The position numbers and the translations under genes are program-made. A model generated the notes under the pieces. That model had not been told where the DNA came from. It saw only the letters and a program-made list of their open reading frames with translations, and searched no databases. A stretch of DNA of 64,000 nucleotides from Kitasatospora arboriphila (lineage in GTDB: Bacteria; Actinomycetota; Actinomycetes; Mycobacteriales; Mycobacteriaceae): the NCBI RefSeq assembly GCF_000717275.1, contig NZ_JNYV01000003.1, positions 496,001 to 560,000 of the forward strand, in the 5' to 3' direction. Below are positions 30,432 through 39,204 of the stretch, one piece after another; positions within the stretch are counted from its first letter, which is position 1; the number at the start of each line of letters is the position of its first letter.

Positions 30432-30982
30432 TGGTGGAATCCGAGCAGGGGTCAGAAGCGGGTTCGGCTGTCTCGCAAGATGATCTGGACGCCGTTGCCG
30501 AGCAGCTCGGCCGGGTGCCGCGCGGGGTGCTGGAGATCAGCTACCGCACGCCCGACGGCCGGCCCGCCGTGGTCAAGACGGCGCCGCGACTGCCCGACGG
30601 CACGCCGTTCCCCACGCTGTACTACCTCACCGACCCGCGGCTCACAGCCGAGGCCAGCCGTCAGGAGTCGGCCGGGGTGATGCGTGACATGACCACGCGT
30701 CTCGCCGAGGACCCGGAGTTGGCCGAGCACTACCGGCGAGCGCACGAGTCCTATCTCGCCGAGCGTGATGCCATCGAACCGCTCGGAACAGACTTCACCG
30801 GCGGGGGGATGCCGCAGCGCGTCAAATGCCTGCACGTCCTCATCGCGCATTCGCTGGCGAAGGGTCCGGGGGTGAACCCTCTCGGCGACGAGGCGGTCTC
30901 CCTTGCCGCAGACGCCGGCCTGCGAGGCACCGCGGTACCGGCGGATTGGCCGCGGACGCCGGTAGGGGACACCCCGGAATGA
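30431..30982 (+). CDS. DUF501 domain protein
   Basis: 183 residues from ATG 30431, which overlaps the previous stop (TGATG). The family pattern is visible: L-G-R-x-P-R-G, P-F-P-T-L-Y-Y-L-T-D-P, and M-P-Q-R-V-K-C-L-H-V-L-I-A-H-S-L-A-K-G-P-G-V-N-P, which contains conserved Cys and His. The function is unknown, but this gene is kept between the divIC-like gene and ppx throughout actinobacteria (Rv1025). Its stop overlaps the ppx ATG (ATGA). A cytosolic protein with no signal. Confidence 0.92.
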   Translation: MVESEQGSEAGSAVSQDDLDAVAEQLGRVPRGVLEISYRTPDGRPAVVKTAPRLPDGTPFPTLYYLTDPRLTAEASRQESAGVMRDMTTRLAEDPELAEHYRRAHESYLAERDAIEPLGTDFTGGGMPQRVKCLHVLIAHSLAKGPGVNPLGDEAVSLAADAGLRGTAVPADWPRTPVGDTPE

Positions 30983-31932
30983 CCCAGGTTGTCGCCGCGG
31001 TCGACTGCGGCACCAATTCCATCCGCCTGCTGGTGGCGCGCGGCGGCGATGGCGGTCTGGTGGACCTCTACCGCGAGATGCGTGTTGTCCGTCTGGGCCA
31101 AGGAGTCGACGCGACGGGCGCATTCGCCGCCGAAGCCATCGAGCGCACGCGGCAGGCTCTGGCCGAGTACGTGGATGTGATGAAGGCGCATGACGTGAGC
31201 GCTGTGCGGATGGTCGCCACCTCGGCCACGCGTGACGCGGCGAATAGGGATGACTTCTTCGCGATGACCCGGGAACTGCTCGGCGAGGTGGTCCCGGGCG
31301 GTGTGGCCGAGGTGATCACGGGCGACGAGGAAGCCCGATTGTCGTTCGCGGGGGCTGTGGGCGATCTCGATCCGGCGCAGGGTCCGTTTGTTGTCGTCGA
31401 CCTCGGTGGCGGTTCCACCGAGGTGGTCGTCGGTGACGAGCAGGGAGTGCACTCCGCATACTCGGCGAACGTCGGTTGCGTGCGGTTGACCGAACGGTGC
31501 CTGCACAGCGACCCGCCCACGAAATCCGAGATCGGCGAGGCCCAGAAGGTCATCAAAGAGCTTCTGGCAGAAGCGTTTACGCACGTATCGGTGGCCGGTG
31601 CGCGCACCTTCGTCGGTGTCGCGGGCACGATGACCACCCTTGCCGCACTGGCTTCGGGTTTGTCCGAGTACAACCCGGAGATCATCCATCTGTCCCGAGT
31701 GGGCTTCGACGACCTCGCCCGTGTCTGCTGGGATCTGGTCGCGATGCCGCGCGCCGAGCGGGCCGCTCTGGGGCCGATGCACGAGGGCCGGGTAGATGTC
31801 ATCGGTGGCGGGTCACTGGTGACGCTGGAACTGGCCCGGGTGATCGCCGAACAGAGCCCGATCCGGGAGATGGTTGTCTCCGAGCACGACATCCTCGACG
31901 GAATCGCGCTGTCGCTCCTCGCTAAGAGCTGA
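30979..31932 (+). CDS. ppx: Ppx/GppA-family phosphatase (exopolyphosphatase)
   Basis: 317 residues from ATG 30979. The ASKHA-fold phosphate loops are D-C-G-T-N-S-I-R-L-L-V at the start and D-L-G-G-G-S-T-E-V-V-V near residue 140, followed by V-G-C-V-R-L-T-E and V-G-V-A-G-T-M-T-T. The size matches short mycobacterial Ppx proteins (Rv1026/Rv0496), which degrade polyphosphate or (p)ppGpp-type substrates. It ends the eno-divIC-DUF501-ppx run and overlaps the convergent DUF4395 gene by 11 bp. Confidence 0.92.
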   Translation: MTQVVAAVDCGTNSIRLLVARGGDGGLVDLYREMRVVRLGQGVDATGAFAAEAIERTRQALAEYVDVMKAHDVSAVRMVATSATRDAANRDDFFAMTRELLGEVVPGGVAEVITGDEEARLSFAGAVGDLDPAQGPFVVVDLGGGSTEVVVGDEQGVHSAYSANVGCVRLTERCLHSDPPTKSEIGEAQKVIKELLAEAFTHVSVAGARTFVGVAGTMTTLAALASGLSEYNPEIIHLSRVGFDDLARVCWDLVAMPRAERAALGPMHEGRVDVIGGGSLVTLELARVIAEQSPIREMVVSEHDILDGIALSLLAKS

Positions 31933-32416
31933 CCTGTTCACCGGCGGGGTGCCGGAGCGAGATGTTGTTGCACGCCTCGCAGACACTCTCGGGGATGACG
32001 CCGTGGCGTTGCAGGAAGCCGAAGATGGTGCAACCGAGGCAGAATCCGAGCGCCGATTCGAGCAGGGCCGCGACGATCAGAACGCCGGTGACGATTTGTG
32101 CGGCAAGCCCGAGTCCGAGAAGCGACAGGACCAACGCCGCGCTGCTGACGACAAGCCCGATGGTCTGGGCGAATCGTTTGGGTGGCCCGGGGACCAGCTT
32201 CGTCCTCTTGATCAGATACGGCACGATCACCCGTACGGACAATTGACCGAACGGCGACAGAGTCGGGCCGGACGCGACACGTAGGGCGAACCCGATCGCC
32301 AACAGCGCGTAGACGACGGGGTTGTTCACCGCGATGGCGACGATGGCCAGGATTACGACCAGCCCGGCGGTGGATCGGGCAGCGTAGTCGTTGACCGGAT
32401 TGGGAAAAGTCAGCAC
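31922..32416 (-). CDS. DUF4395 membrane protein
   Basis: 164 residues with four hydrophobic helices and the start N-P-V-N-D-Y-A-A-R, typical of DUF4395. The sequence G-F-C-L-G-C-T-I-F-G and a later C-E-A-C give two CxxC-type pairs, so a redox or metal role is possible but unproven. In many actinobacteria the gene sits beside a thioredoxin- or rhodanese-like gene; none is seen here. The 3' end overlaps ppx by 11 bp in convergent orientation. Confidence 0.82.
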   Translation of the reverse strand: MLTFPNPVNDYAARSTAGLVVILAIVAIAVNNPVVYALLAIGFALRVASGPTLSPFGQLSVRVIVPYLIKRTKLVPGPPKRFAQTIGLVVSSAALVLSLLGLGLAAQIVTGVLIVAALLESALGFCLGCTIFGFLQRHGVIPESVCEACNNISLRHPAGEQVSS

Positions 32417-32484
32417 AGAGAACAGGCTACGTACCCATCACCCGATCGCCCACCATTGAACCCAGCCCGCGCCAAACCCGGAAT

Positions 32485-32535
32485 TGGTGGGTTTCGGTGA
32501 GCGTGACCTGGTCAAACGTGCGCCCGAACCCACCA
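32485..32535. repeat. 51-bp dispersed hairpin element, copy 2
   Basis: Left arm TGGTGGGTTTCGGTGAG at 32485 and right arm CGCCCGAACCCACCA ending at 32535. The outer nine base pairs are perfect. It lies between the DUF4395 start and the end of the MFS gene, and its right arm touches the MFS stop codon. It is similar over its whole length to 23742-23792. Confidence 0.75.
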
Positions 32536-34005
32536 TCATCGGGCTTCGGCGGCGAGCCGGGCTTCCTCGAGCTCAGCGATACGCTCCTGCTCTTCGGCAT
32601 GCTTGCGCACCGCACCCAGCCCGGGCAGCAGGAAGCTCGCCGCGGCACACAATGCGTAGCCGCAGATGGGAACCCAGGCAGCAATCGACAACGCGTGCAA
32701 CAACTCTGGCTGTGAATAGCGTCCCGCCTCCCCGAAGAACAGCACACCGGTGACGGCGACGCCGACTGCGCCGCCGATCTGCGCGAACGTGTTGAGAGTG
32801 CCGGACGCCGCTCCCGAGTCCTCCACGTCGACAGTCGACAGCGCGATGTCGAGCAGGGGAACCAGCATGATGGTCAGGCCCAGTCCGGCCAGACCCATCG
32901 GGATGACGGTGTCCCAGCTCGAGAAGCTCTCGTCGGCCGACCGGATCGTGACGATGGTCCAGGCGGTTCCCGAGCTCATCATCAGCCCTCCGATCAGCGG
33001 AAGGTTCCGGCCGAGACGGGTGGTCAGCGCGGCTGCGACACCGGCGGCCAACACCGCCCCGATGCTGAAGGGCAGTGTCATCGCGCCGGCCGCGATGGCC
33101 TCGAATCCGAGACCGACCTGGACGTAGAGGGCGAGGATCAGGAAGAACGAGGTGATCGACCCCTGGAAGAGGAACTGGATGGCCGATCCGCCCACGAACC
33201 CGCGGTTGCCGAACAGGCGAAGGGGGATCAGCGCGTCGGTGATCGTCCGCCGCTTCTGCTGGAAGACGAACGCGGTCAGCACCACGGGCGACAACGCCAA
33301 AAGAACGAATGACCAGGCGGGCCAACCGAGCTGGCGGCCCTCGACGAGCGGGTAGACGAGCAGCAGCACGCCGCCCACCGCCAGCACCACACCGACGATG
33401 TCGAGGTCGCGGACTTCCTCGGATTTGGTGTTGGGGACCAGGAAGTACCCGGCGATCGCGATGACGATGCCGATCGGCAGGTTGATGAAGAAGATGGAGC
33501 GCCACTCGCCGCCGATGGGGTTGTTGGTGACCAGCCAGCCGCCGAGGACCGGCCCGATCACCGCCGCCATGGCCGTGATGGTTCCCAGGATGGCGAAGAT
33601 CGGTGCCCGCTCTTTGGGGCGGTACAGCGCCTGCACGCTGGCGAGCACCTGAGGAACCATCAATCCGGCGAAGAATCCCTGCAGTACCCGCGAGGCGACC
33701 AGGATGCTGCCGGTCTGGGCGGTGGAGGCCAGGACAGACGCGAGGGTGAATCCGATGATTCCGATGAGGAAGATCCGTTGGCGGCCGTAGCGGTCGCCGA
33801 GCCGGCCGGCGGTGATCAGAACGCCCGCGAACGCCAGGACGTACCCGCCGACGAGCCACTCGATCTGTGCCGGGCTGGCCCCGAGATCGTCCCGGATGGA
33901 CGGAATGGCGACATTGACGATCGTGACGTCCATCAGATCCATGAACATCGCGAAGGTCAATATCGCCATCGCGAGGTTGCGGCGTTTATACGTCGGGTTT
34001 GTCAT
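32536..34005 (-). CDS. MFS efflux transporter, DHA2 (14-helix) family
   Basis: 489 residues with about 14 helices. The start region L-D-V-T-I-V-N-V-A-I-P is the DHA2 signature (motif D1, here M-D-L-M-D-V-T-I-V-N-V-A-I-P). Motif A is G-R-L-G-D-R-Y-G-R-Q-R and motif C is G-P-V-L-G-G-W. The family exports drugs, dyes or lipids by proton antiport. A C-terminal helix rich in Glu/Ala (about 460-489) is cytosolic. Its start overlaps the small gene at 33986 by 20 bp. Confidence 0.92.
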   Translation of the reverse strand: MTNPTYKRRNLAMAILTFAMFMDLMDVTIVNVAIPSIRDDLGASPAQIEWLVGGYVLAFAGVLITAGRLGDRYGRQRIFLIGIIGFTLASVLASTAQTGSILVASRVLQGFFAGLMVPQVLASVQALYRPKERAPIFAILGTITAMAAVIGPVLGGWLVTNNPIGGEWRSIFFINLPIGIVIAIAGYFLVPNTKSEEVRDLDIVGVVLAVGGVLLLVYPLVEGRQLGWPAWSFVLLALSPVVLTAFVFQQKRRTITDALIPLRLFGNRGFVGGSAIQFLFQGSITSFFLILALYVQVGLGFEAIAAGAMTLPFSIGAVLAAGVAAALTTRLGRNLPLIGGLMMSSGTAWTIVTIRSADESFSSWDTVIPMGLAGLGLTIMLVPLLDIALSTVDVEDSGAASGTLNTFAQIGGAVGVAVTGVLFFGEAGRYSQPELLHALSIAAWVPICGYALCAAASFLLPGLGAVRKHAEEQERIAELEEARLAAEAR

Positions 34006-34183
34006 CCCGAGCTTTCTTCGCCGCTTCCCGCATCTCGATACCGTCGGAGATCAGGTCGCCGATCTCCCGTGTGACATCGATGACCGCCCCGGTGATGATC
34101 GAGGCGATCCGTCCCACCCGGTGGGCGGTCGACTCGATCATCTCCTGGGCTGTGTCTTTGTTTCGCTCGAATCGCGAGACCAT
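33986..34183 (-). CDS. small conserved-looking protein
   Basis: 65 residues: F-E-R-N-K-D-T-A-Q-E-M-I near the start, a central amphipathic/hydrophobic stretch (V-G-R-I-A-S-I-I-T-G-A-V-I-D-V) and a basic C-terminus. Start ATG 34183 has an AAGGG ribosome site. Codon use is normal for the window, and no larger gene competes here. It overlaps the MFS start by 20 bp, suggesting coupling. I do not recognise a family; it could be a peripheral membrane protein. Confidence 0.6.
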   Translation of the reverse strand: MVSRFERNKDTAQEMIESTAHRVGRIASIITGAVIDVTREIGDLISDGIEMREAAKKARDDKPDV

Positions 34184-34234
34184 GGGACCCTTCCGTGTCT
34201 GCGCTGACAGCGGCCCAGCCCCTGGTGACGGGTG

Positions 34235-35350
34235 CTAAGCGGCGACTTTGGACTCGACCTTAACACTGAACTGCGCGTCATCTGCCACCAGGAAATTCGG
34301 AAGGGACAGACGCGCGATCTTGCGCCAGGTCGAGCCGATCTGGTGGCTGAAACTGCCGGTGTTGTAAGGCAATCCGTACCGTTCGCACAGTTCCTTGACC
34401 TCGCCTGCGATCTGCGGGTACCGGTTGGCCGGGATGTCCGGGAAGAGGTGGTGCTCGATCTGGTGCGAGAGGTTGCCGCTCATGATGTGGAACAGGGGTG
34501 TGCCGGTGATGTTGGCCGACCCCAGCATCTGCCGCAGGTACCACTGGCCGCGGGTCTCGTTCTCGGTCTCTTCCTGGGTGAAAGTCTGTACGCCCGAAGG
34601 GAAGTGGCCGCAGAAGATGATCGAGAAGGTCCAGAGGTTGCGGATGAGGTTGGCGCTGACGTTGCCGACCAGCGTGGTGACGAAGAACGGTCCGGTGAGC
34701 GCCGGGTAGACCACGTAGTCCTTGAGGACCTGGCGGCGGGCTTTGCGCCACATCCCCTTGGCGAGACCCTTGATGTCGGTCCACTTCCGCTTGCCCTGCA
34801 CGATGTTCTCGACCTCGAGGTCGTGGAGCATCACGCCCCATTCGAACAGCACCATCAGTGCGCTGGCCCAGATCAGGTTGCCGAGGTAGTAGGGGTTCCA
34901 GTTCTGGTCGCGGTCCATGCGCAGGATGCCGTAGCCGATGTCGCGGTCCTGGCCGACGATGTTGGTGAAGGTGTGGTGCATGTAGTTGTGGCTGTGGCGC
35001 CACTGGTCTGCGGGACAGACTGTGTCCCACTCGAACTCGCGAGAGTTCAGGCTCTGCTCGCGCATCCAGTCGTACTGGCCGTGCATCACGTTGTGGCCGA
35101 TCTCCATGTTGTCGAGGATCTTCGACACGCTCAGCGCACCCACCCCGGCGAGCCAGGCCGGCGGGATGAACGGGAAGTACATGAGTGCGCGGCCGGCGAC
35201 CTCGAGGGTGCGCTGAGCCTTGATGATCGAGTAGATGTATTCGCGGTCGGCTTCGCCGAGGTCGGCGACGACCCGTGCTTTGAGGGCGTCGAGCTCGCGA
35301 CCGAGCTCGTCGACCTGATCGTCCGTGAGAACCAGTTGAGTGCTTGTCAT
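34235..35350 (-). CDS. desA3: membrane fatty-acyl desaturase (DesA3-like)
   Basis: 371 residues. The three histidine boxes of di-iron acyl desaturases are present: H-N-V-M-H, H-S-H-N-Y-M-H-H, and H-Q-I-E-H-H. Two pairs of membrane helices surround them. The mycobacterial homologue Rv3229c converts stearoyl-CoA to oleoyl-CoA, taking electrons from the flavoprotein encoded by Rv3230c. The same partner is encoded here 41 bp upstream on the same strand (35392-36486). Likely regulated by the divergent TetR at 36657. Confidence 0.94.
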   Translation of the reverse strand: MTSTQLVLTDDQVDELGRELDALKARVVADLGEADREYIYSIIKAQRTLEVAGRALMYFPFIPPAWLAGVGALSVSKILDNMEIGHNVMHGQYDWMREQSLNSREFEWDTVCPADQWRHSHNYMHHTFTNIVGQDRDIGYGILRMDRDQNWNPYYLGNLIWASALMVLFEWGVMLHDLEVENIVQGKRKWTDIKGLAKGMWRKARRQVLKDYVVYPALTGPFFVTTLVGNVSANLIRNLWTFSIIFCGHFPSGVQTFTQEETENETRGQWYLRQMLGSANITGTPLFHIMSGNLSHQIEHHLFPDIPANRYPQIAGEVKELCERYGLPYNTGSFSHQIGSTWRKIARLSLPNFLVADDAQFSVKVESKVAA

Positions 35351-35391
35351 GAGGACTCCTGAATGTGGTGGGTGGGCGGGGGCGGCGGGCG

Positions 35392-36486
35392 TCAGATATC
35401 GATGACGCAGTCGCCGACCGGCGCGCTGATGCAGAGCTGGATGTGCTTGTCGGTTTCGCTGTCGGTCTCACCGGTGAGGATGTTCTTCGTCAGCCCGGAC
35501 TTCTTGACCGCACTGCAGGAGAAGCAGATCCCCATCCGGCAGCCGAACTCGGGTGACAGACCGGTGTTCTCTGCCTGTTCGAGAATCGACGAGCCGTCGT
35601 TGTCGGTCTCCTTGCCGCTTCCGGCGAATTGCAGACGACCGTGCGCCGGAGCGCCGTCGTCGGCTGCCGGTGTAACCAGTACGAACTGCTCGGTGTGCAG
35701 CCGTTCCTCGGCGCCATTGGCATTGAGGTGATCGGTGACGGACTCGTGCAGTGCCGGAGGCCCGCAGAGGAACACCTCGGTGGAGGCGAGATCCACATCG
35801 GAGAGGTGTTCGGCGCAGAAGTACGTGCGCGCCGAACCCTCGGCCGACTGCTCGTCACCGGGTCGGGTGAAGTGGGTGGTGATGGTCCAGTCGGGGCGGG
35901 CAGTGGCGATCGAAGCCAGTGCGTCGGCGTAGGGGTGGTCCTGCGGACTGCGCGCATAGTGCACGAACGTGACGTTGCCCTGGTGCTTTTCGTCAACAAG
36001 TGTTCTCAACATTGAGAGCACGGGTGTAATGCCGCTCCCGCCGCTGATGAACAGCATCGAATCGGGACGATCCGAGGGCATCGTGAACGTCCCGGTGGCC
36101 GGCTGGAGACCGAGGACCTGGCCCGCCTGCGCGTTGTCGCGCAGGTGCTTGGAGACGAATCCGTCGTCGTGCGCGGTCAGGGTCAGCTCGATGACGTCCT
36201 GGCGTTTCGCGCTACTGGCGGGCGAGTAGCAACGGCTGTGCCGAACACCGTTGATCACGGTGCTGAGCTGCACGAATTGCCCCGGTTCAAAGCCCGTCCA
36301 CTGACGGGTCGGCCTGAGGGTGAGGGTTACCGATCGCGATGAGCGGCGATCGACCCGTAGTACTTCGGCCCGAAGATCACTCCAGGTGATGCGAGGGTCG
36401 AACAGTTCGAGATAGCGGTCCACAGGGTGGGGCGTCAGGGCTACTTCGAGCACCGAGCCGAGAATTCCGGAGAGTGACTTCGGCAT
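35392..36486 (-). CDS. ferredoxin reductase-type oxidoreductase, electron donor to the desaturase
   Basis: 364 residues from ATG 36486, with GGAAGGA about six bases upstream. An FAD domain has R-H-S-R-C-Y-S (R-x-Y-S), and the NAD(P) site is G-G-S-G-I-T-P. The C-terminal plant-type 2Fe-2S domain has C-R-M-G-I-C-F-S-C and a final C (C-x4-C-x2-C...C). It is the counterpart of Rv3230c, which passes NADPH electrons to DesA3. It is the first gene of the two-gene operon. Confidence 0.93.
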   Translation of the reverse strand: MPKSLSGILGSVLEVALTPHPVDRYLELFDPRITWSDLRAEVLRVDRRSSRSVTLTLRPTRQWTGFEPGQFVQLSTVINGVRHSRCYSPASSAKRQDVIELTLTAHDDGFVSKHLRDNAQAGQVLGLQPATGTFTMPSDRPDSMLFISGGSGITPVLSMLRTLVDEKHQGNVTFVHYARSPQDHPYADALASIATARPDWTITTHFTRPGDEQSAEGSARTYFCAEHLSDVDLASTEVFLCGPPALHESVTDHLNANGAEERLHTEQFVLVTPAADDGAPAHGRLQFAGSGKETDNDGSSILEQAENTGLSPEFGCRMGICFSCSAVKKSGLTKNILTGETDSETDKHIQLCISAPVGDCVIDI

Positions 36487-36512
36487 CCGCACTTCCTTCC
36501 GTTCAGTGAACA

Positions 36513-36528
36513 ACTGTACACAAACAGT
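36513..36528. promoter_or_regulatory. inverted repeat in the desaturase/TetR divergent promoter
   Basis: ACTGTACACAAACAGT has perfect five-base arms (ACTGT/ACAGT) around six bases. It lies 27 bp upstream of the reductase ATG, in the divergent region, where a FabR/DesT-type TetR would be expected to bind. Binding is inferred from location only. Confidence 0.45.
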
Positions 36529-36656
36529 GTCGCATCCCAGGGGTCTGCGAAGTCAAGAGTTCTCGGTGTAACCGCCATCACCTTCTGCAGGTCTTTCGAA
36601 GCGCGGGCAGGACGCGGTACCCGAATCGGCCGGTGCACGGACGTACACTGACCTGC

Positions 36657-37535
36657 GTGTCGCGGAGTTCGAAACACCACAGTTCGAGTAGCCGAAGTGC
36701 TGCACGTCGTGACTCGGCCTCCACCGAACGAATTGCCGACGCGACGCGGACGCGAGCCGAACAAAAGAGCCGCACTCGACAGGCATTGCTCGATCAGACC
36801 CTGGAGTTGGTGGGAGAACGCAGCTTCTCCTCGATCAGCCTGCGTGAGGTCACCAAACGTGCGGGCATCGTTCCGACTGCGTTCTACCGCCACTTCGCGT
36901 CGATGGAAGAGGTCGGTGTCACGCTCGTCGAAGACGCCATGCGGACCTTGCGCAGGATGTTGCGAGAAGGACGTCGTGACCTCGCAGCGCGAGCAGCGGT
37001 GCCGACTGCGAAGGAGTCGCTGGCGGTGCTGGTCCGGCAGGCGCACGCCAACGAAGCACAGTTCCGGTTTCTGGTCCGCGAACAGTACGGCGGTATCAGT
37101 GAGGTCCGCCGCGCCATCGACACCGAGCTCAAGTTGTTCTCGCGCGAGCTCGCCATCGATCTCTCGCGCATCCCGGAGCTGTCCGAGTGGCCCGCCGACG
37201 ATCTCGAGCTCGCCGGCGACCTGATCGTGACGGTGATGCTGCACGCGGTTGCCGAATTGGTCGAACTCGATCGCCGCAACACCCAAGAAGAGGCCGATCT
37301 CATCGAGCGGACCGAGAAGCAGATCGTGATGATCTTCTTGGGGATGGGGAGTTGGCGGCCCGCGGAGACGGAGCGGAGCGGAGATCGACCGGAAGCGGAG
37401 ACGGAGCGGAGCGGAGCTCGACCGTTGGAGGAGACGGAGCGGAGCGGAGCTCGACCGTTGGCGGAGCTCGGCGAAGCTGGGCCGTCGGCGGAGACGGAGA
37501 CGGACCGGGACGAACCAGCGACTGCTGATTCGTAG
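36657..37535 (+). CDS. TetR regulator, probable control of unsaturated fatty acid synthesis
   Basis: About 292 residues (GTG 36657; another GTG at 36633 is possible, neither with a clear ribosome site). A Ser/Arg-rich leader precedes the HTH domain: R-T-R-Q-A-L-L-D-Q-T-L-E-L, then S-L-R-E-V-T-K-R-A-G-I-V-P-T-A-F-Y-R-H-F. This resembles FabR/DesT proteins, which sense acyl-CoA saturation and control desaturase genes; the divergent desaturase/reductase operon supports that role. The last 60 residues are unusual: three 11-residue repeats of the form E-T-E-R-S-G-A-R-P-L, encoded by 33-bp DNA repeats, and an acidic tail. Confidence 0.86.
   Translation: MSRSSKHHSSSSRSAARRDSASTERIADATRTRAEQKSRTRQALLDQTLELVGERSFSSISLREVTKRAGIVPTAFYRHFASMEEVGVTLVEDAMRTLRRMLREGRRDLAARAAVPTAKESLAVLVRQAHANEAQFRFLVREQYGGISEVRRAIDTELKLFSRELAIDLSRIPELSEWPADDLELAGDLIVTVMLHAVAELVELDRRNTQEEADLIERTEKQIVMIFLGMGSWRPAETERSGDRPEAETERSGARPLEETERSGARPLAELGEAGPSAETETDRDEPATADS
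37365..37463 (+). repeat. 33-bp tandem repeats (three copies) inside the TetR gene
   Basis: Units start at 37365, 37398 and 37431, each beginning GAGACGGAGCGGAGCGGAG and ending TCGACCG plus seven bases. A degenerate partial copy lies near 37491. The length keeps the frame, adding 11 residues per unit to the TetR C-terminus. Confidence 0.85.
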
Positions 37536-37674
37536 CAACGGACCGTTACCAGCGCCCGCCCCAGCCATATGTGGCACGTTCGGACCACAATCCTGTTTTT
37601 TGGCCACGACGCCGAACTAGGATGATGGTTTTCAGTGGTCGCGGGGGATCGCACCTGGTAATCGGAGGCGAACA

Positions 37675-39204
37675 ATGACCGAGGGCACTCGGACAGGCAC
37701 ACAGTTCGGGGTCTACCGGCTTGACGCTTTGATTGGTCGGGGCGGAATGGGCGAGGTCTATCGGGCGTACGACACGGTGAAAGATCGTACGGTCGCGGTG
37801 AAGCTCCTCAATCCCGAACTCGCTCAGGACCCGACGTATCAGGAGAGATTTCGGCGCGAGTCGCACGCTGCTGCCCGGCTGCAGGAGCCACATGTCGTCC
37901 CTATCCACGACTGGGGCGAGATCGACGGGGTTCTGTACATCGATATGAGATTGGTCGCCGGCGCCGACCTACGTGCCGTGCTTCGTGGCGGCGGCGCGAT
38001 GAATCCCTCCCGTGCAGTCTCGATCGTCGAGCAGGTGGCCGGCGCACTCGACGCCGCGCACGCCGATGGGCTGATCCATCGCGACATCAAACCCGAAAAC
38101 ATTTTGCTGGATGAGAACGACTTTGCCTATCTCGTGGACTTCGGCATCGCGCATTCCGGCGACGACTCCCAATTGACGGTTGCGGGGCTGGCAATCGGGT
38201 CCTATCGCTACATGGCGCCCGAACGCTTCGACAACGATGCGGTCACTCCGGCGGCCGACGTGTACTCCTTGACTTGTGTCTTGTACGAATGCTTGACGGG
38301 ATCAACTCCCTATCAGGCGGACACACTGACTTCCGCAGTAAAAGCCCACGTGATGAGTGCTCCGCCCTTGCCGAGTCGGCAGAACCCAGGGATCCCCGTT
38401 GGATTCGATCAGGTGATAGCGCAAGGTCTTGCGAAGTCACCGGAGCACCGATTCGGCAGTGCAGGCCTGTTGGCCCACGCGGCCCGGGAAGCACTTACGA
38501 AATCGCATCCGACAAAGGGCTACACCGTGGCGGAGGGACCAAGCGGTCCGGGCTTCGGAAGCGGTGCCGGCTACGCCAACCTCGGTACGAACCAGGGTTT
38601 CGGCGCAGCATTCAATCCGACCATGCAGAGCGGGCCGATGTCCCCGGGTTCGGGCTACCAGCCTGCAGCATCCGCCGGCTACTACGCGAATCCAGGATTC
38701 GCCGGCGCGGGGCCAGGCGCCGGAATGCAACCGGCCTCGCAGTCGAAGGCATTCATCGGGCTTCTGCTGGGGTTCATCGTCCTCGCCCTCATCGGTCTCG
38801 CAGCGTTGCTCGTATGGTTTGTGCGCAGCCAGGACGAGTCCGGTGCCGATGCGGACGTAGCGGTGAGTACATTCACCGAAACTCAAGCACCGGCAGGTCA
38901 ACAAGCGCCGCAGATTGCCGCGCCTGCCGGTCGTGGCATCCCGCCGGCGGGCTCCACACTGTGTCCCCCGATTTATGGCCCGCTCAGGGTCTTCACTGGT
39001 TCGGCGATCGGGTCGCCCGTGACCAGTTGCGCGTTTGCCGAAGAGGTTCGAGCCGAATACGTCAGAGGTGGATCACCTGGTCAAGCCCGGACGGTGGTGG
39101 CAACCAGCCCGATCACCGGGCAGACGTACACGATGAACTGCGTGCCGACCGCGACTGCAACCACGTGCACGGGCGGAGAAAATGCCGTTGTCCATCTCTA
39201 CTGA
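37675..39204 (+). CDS. receptor-type Ser/Thr protein kinase (Hanks type, Pkn family)
   Basis: 509 residues. The kinase domain (about 13-275) has every core motif: G-R-G-G-M-G-E-V-Y, the ATP-anchoring lysine K43 in V-A-V-K, H-R-D-I-K-P-E-N near 135-142, D-F-G-I-A, and M-A-P-E-R. A Gly/Pro/Ala/Tyr-rich juxtamembrane linker leads to one membrane helix (about 359-383). The outer domain of about 120 residues contains four cysteines (L-C-P-P, S-C-A, N-C-V, T-C-T). The start ATG follows GGAGG with seven-base spacing. The 3' end overlaps the next gene by 23 bp, so kinase and two lipoproteins appear to be one unit. Confidence 0.93.
   Translation: MTEGTRTGTQFGVYRLDALIGRGGMGEVYRAYDTVKDRTVAVKLLNPELAQDPTYQERFRRESHAAARLQEPHVVPIHDWGEIDGVLYIDMRLVAGADLRAVLRGGGAMNPSRAVSIVEQVAGALDAAHADGLIHRDIKPENILLDENDFAYLVDFGIAHSGDDSQLTVAGLAIGSYRYMAPERFDNDAVTPAADVYSLTCVLYECLTGSTPYQADTLTSAVKAHVMSAPPLPSRQNPGIPVGFDQVIAQGLAKSPEHRFGSAGLLAHAAREALTKSHPTKGYTVAEGPSGPGFGSGAGYANLGTNQGFGAAFNPTMQSGPMSPGSGYQPAASAGYYANPGFAGAGPGAGMQPASQSKAFIGLLLGFIVLALIGLAALLVWFVRSQDESGADADVAVSTFTETQAPAGQQAPQIAAPAGRGIPPAGSTLCPPIYGPLRVFTGSAIGSPVTSCAFAEEVRAEYVRGGSPGQARTVVATSPITGQTYTMNCVPTATATTCTGGENAVVHLY

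Noticed and set aside
36559..37607. 388-residue minus-strand frame over the TetR and kinase promoter
   Set aside because: Its repetitive part is the antisense of the 33-bp repeats; no domain and it conflicts with the supported TetR gene.
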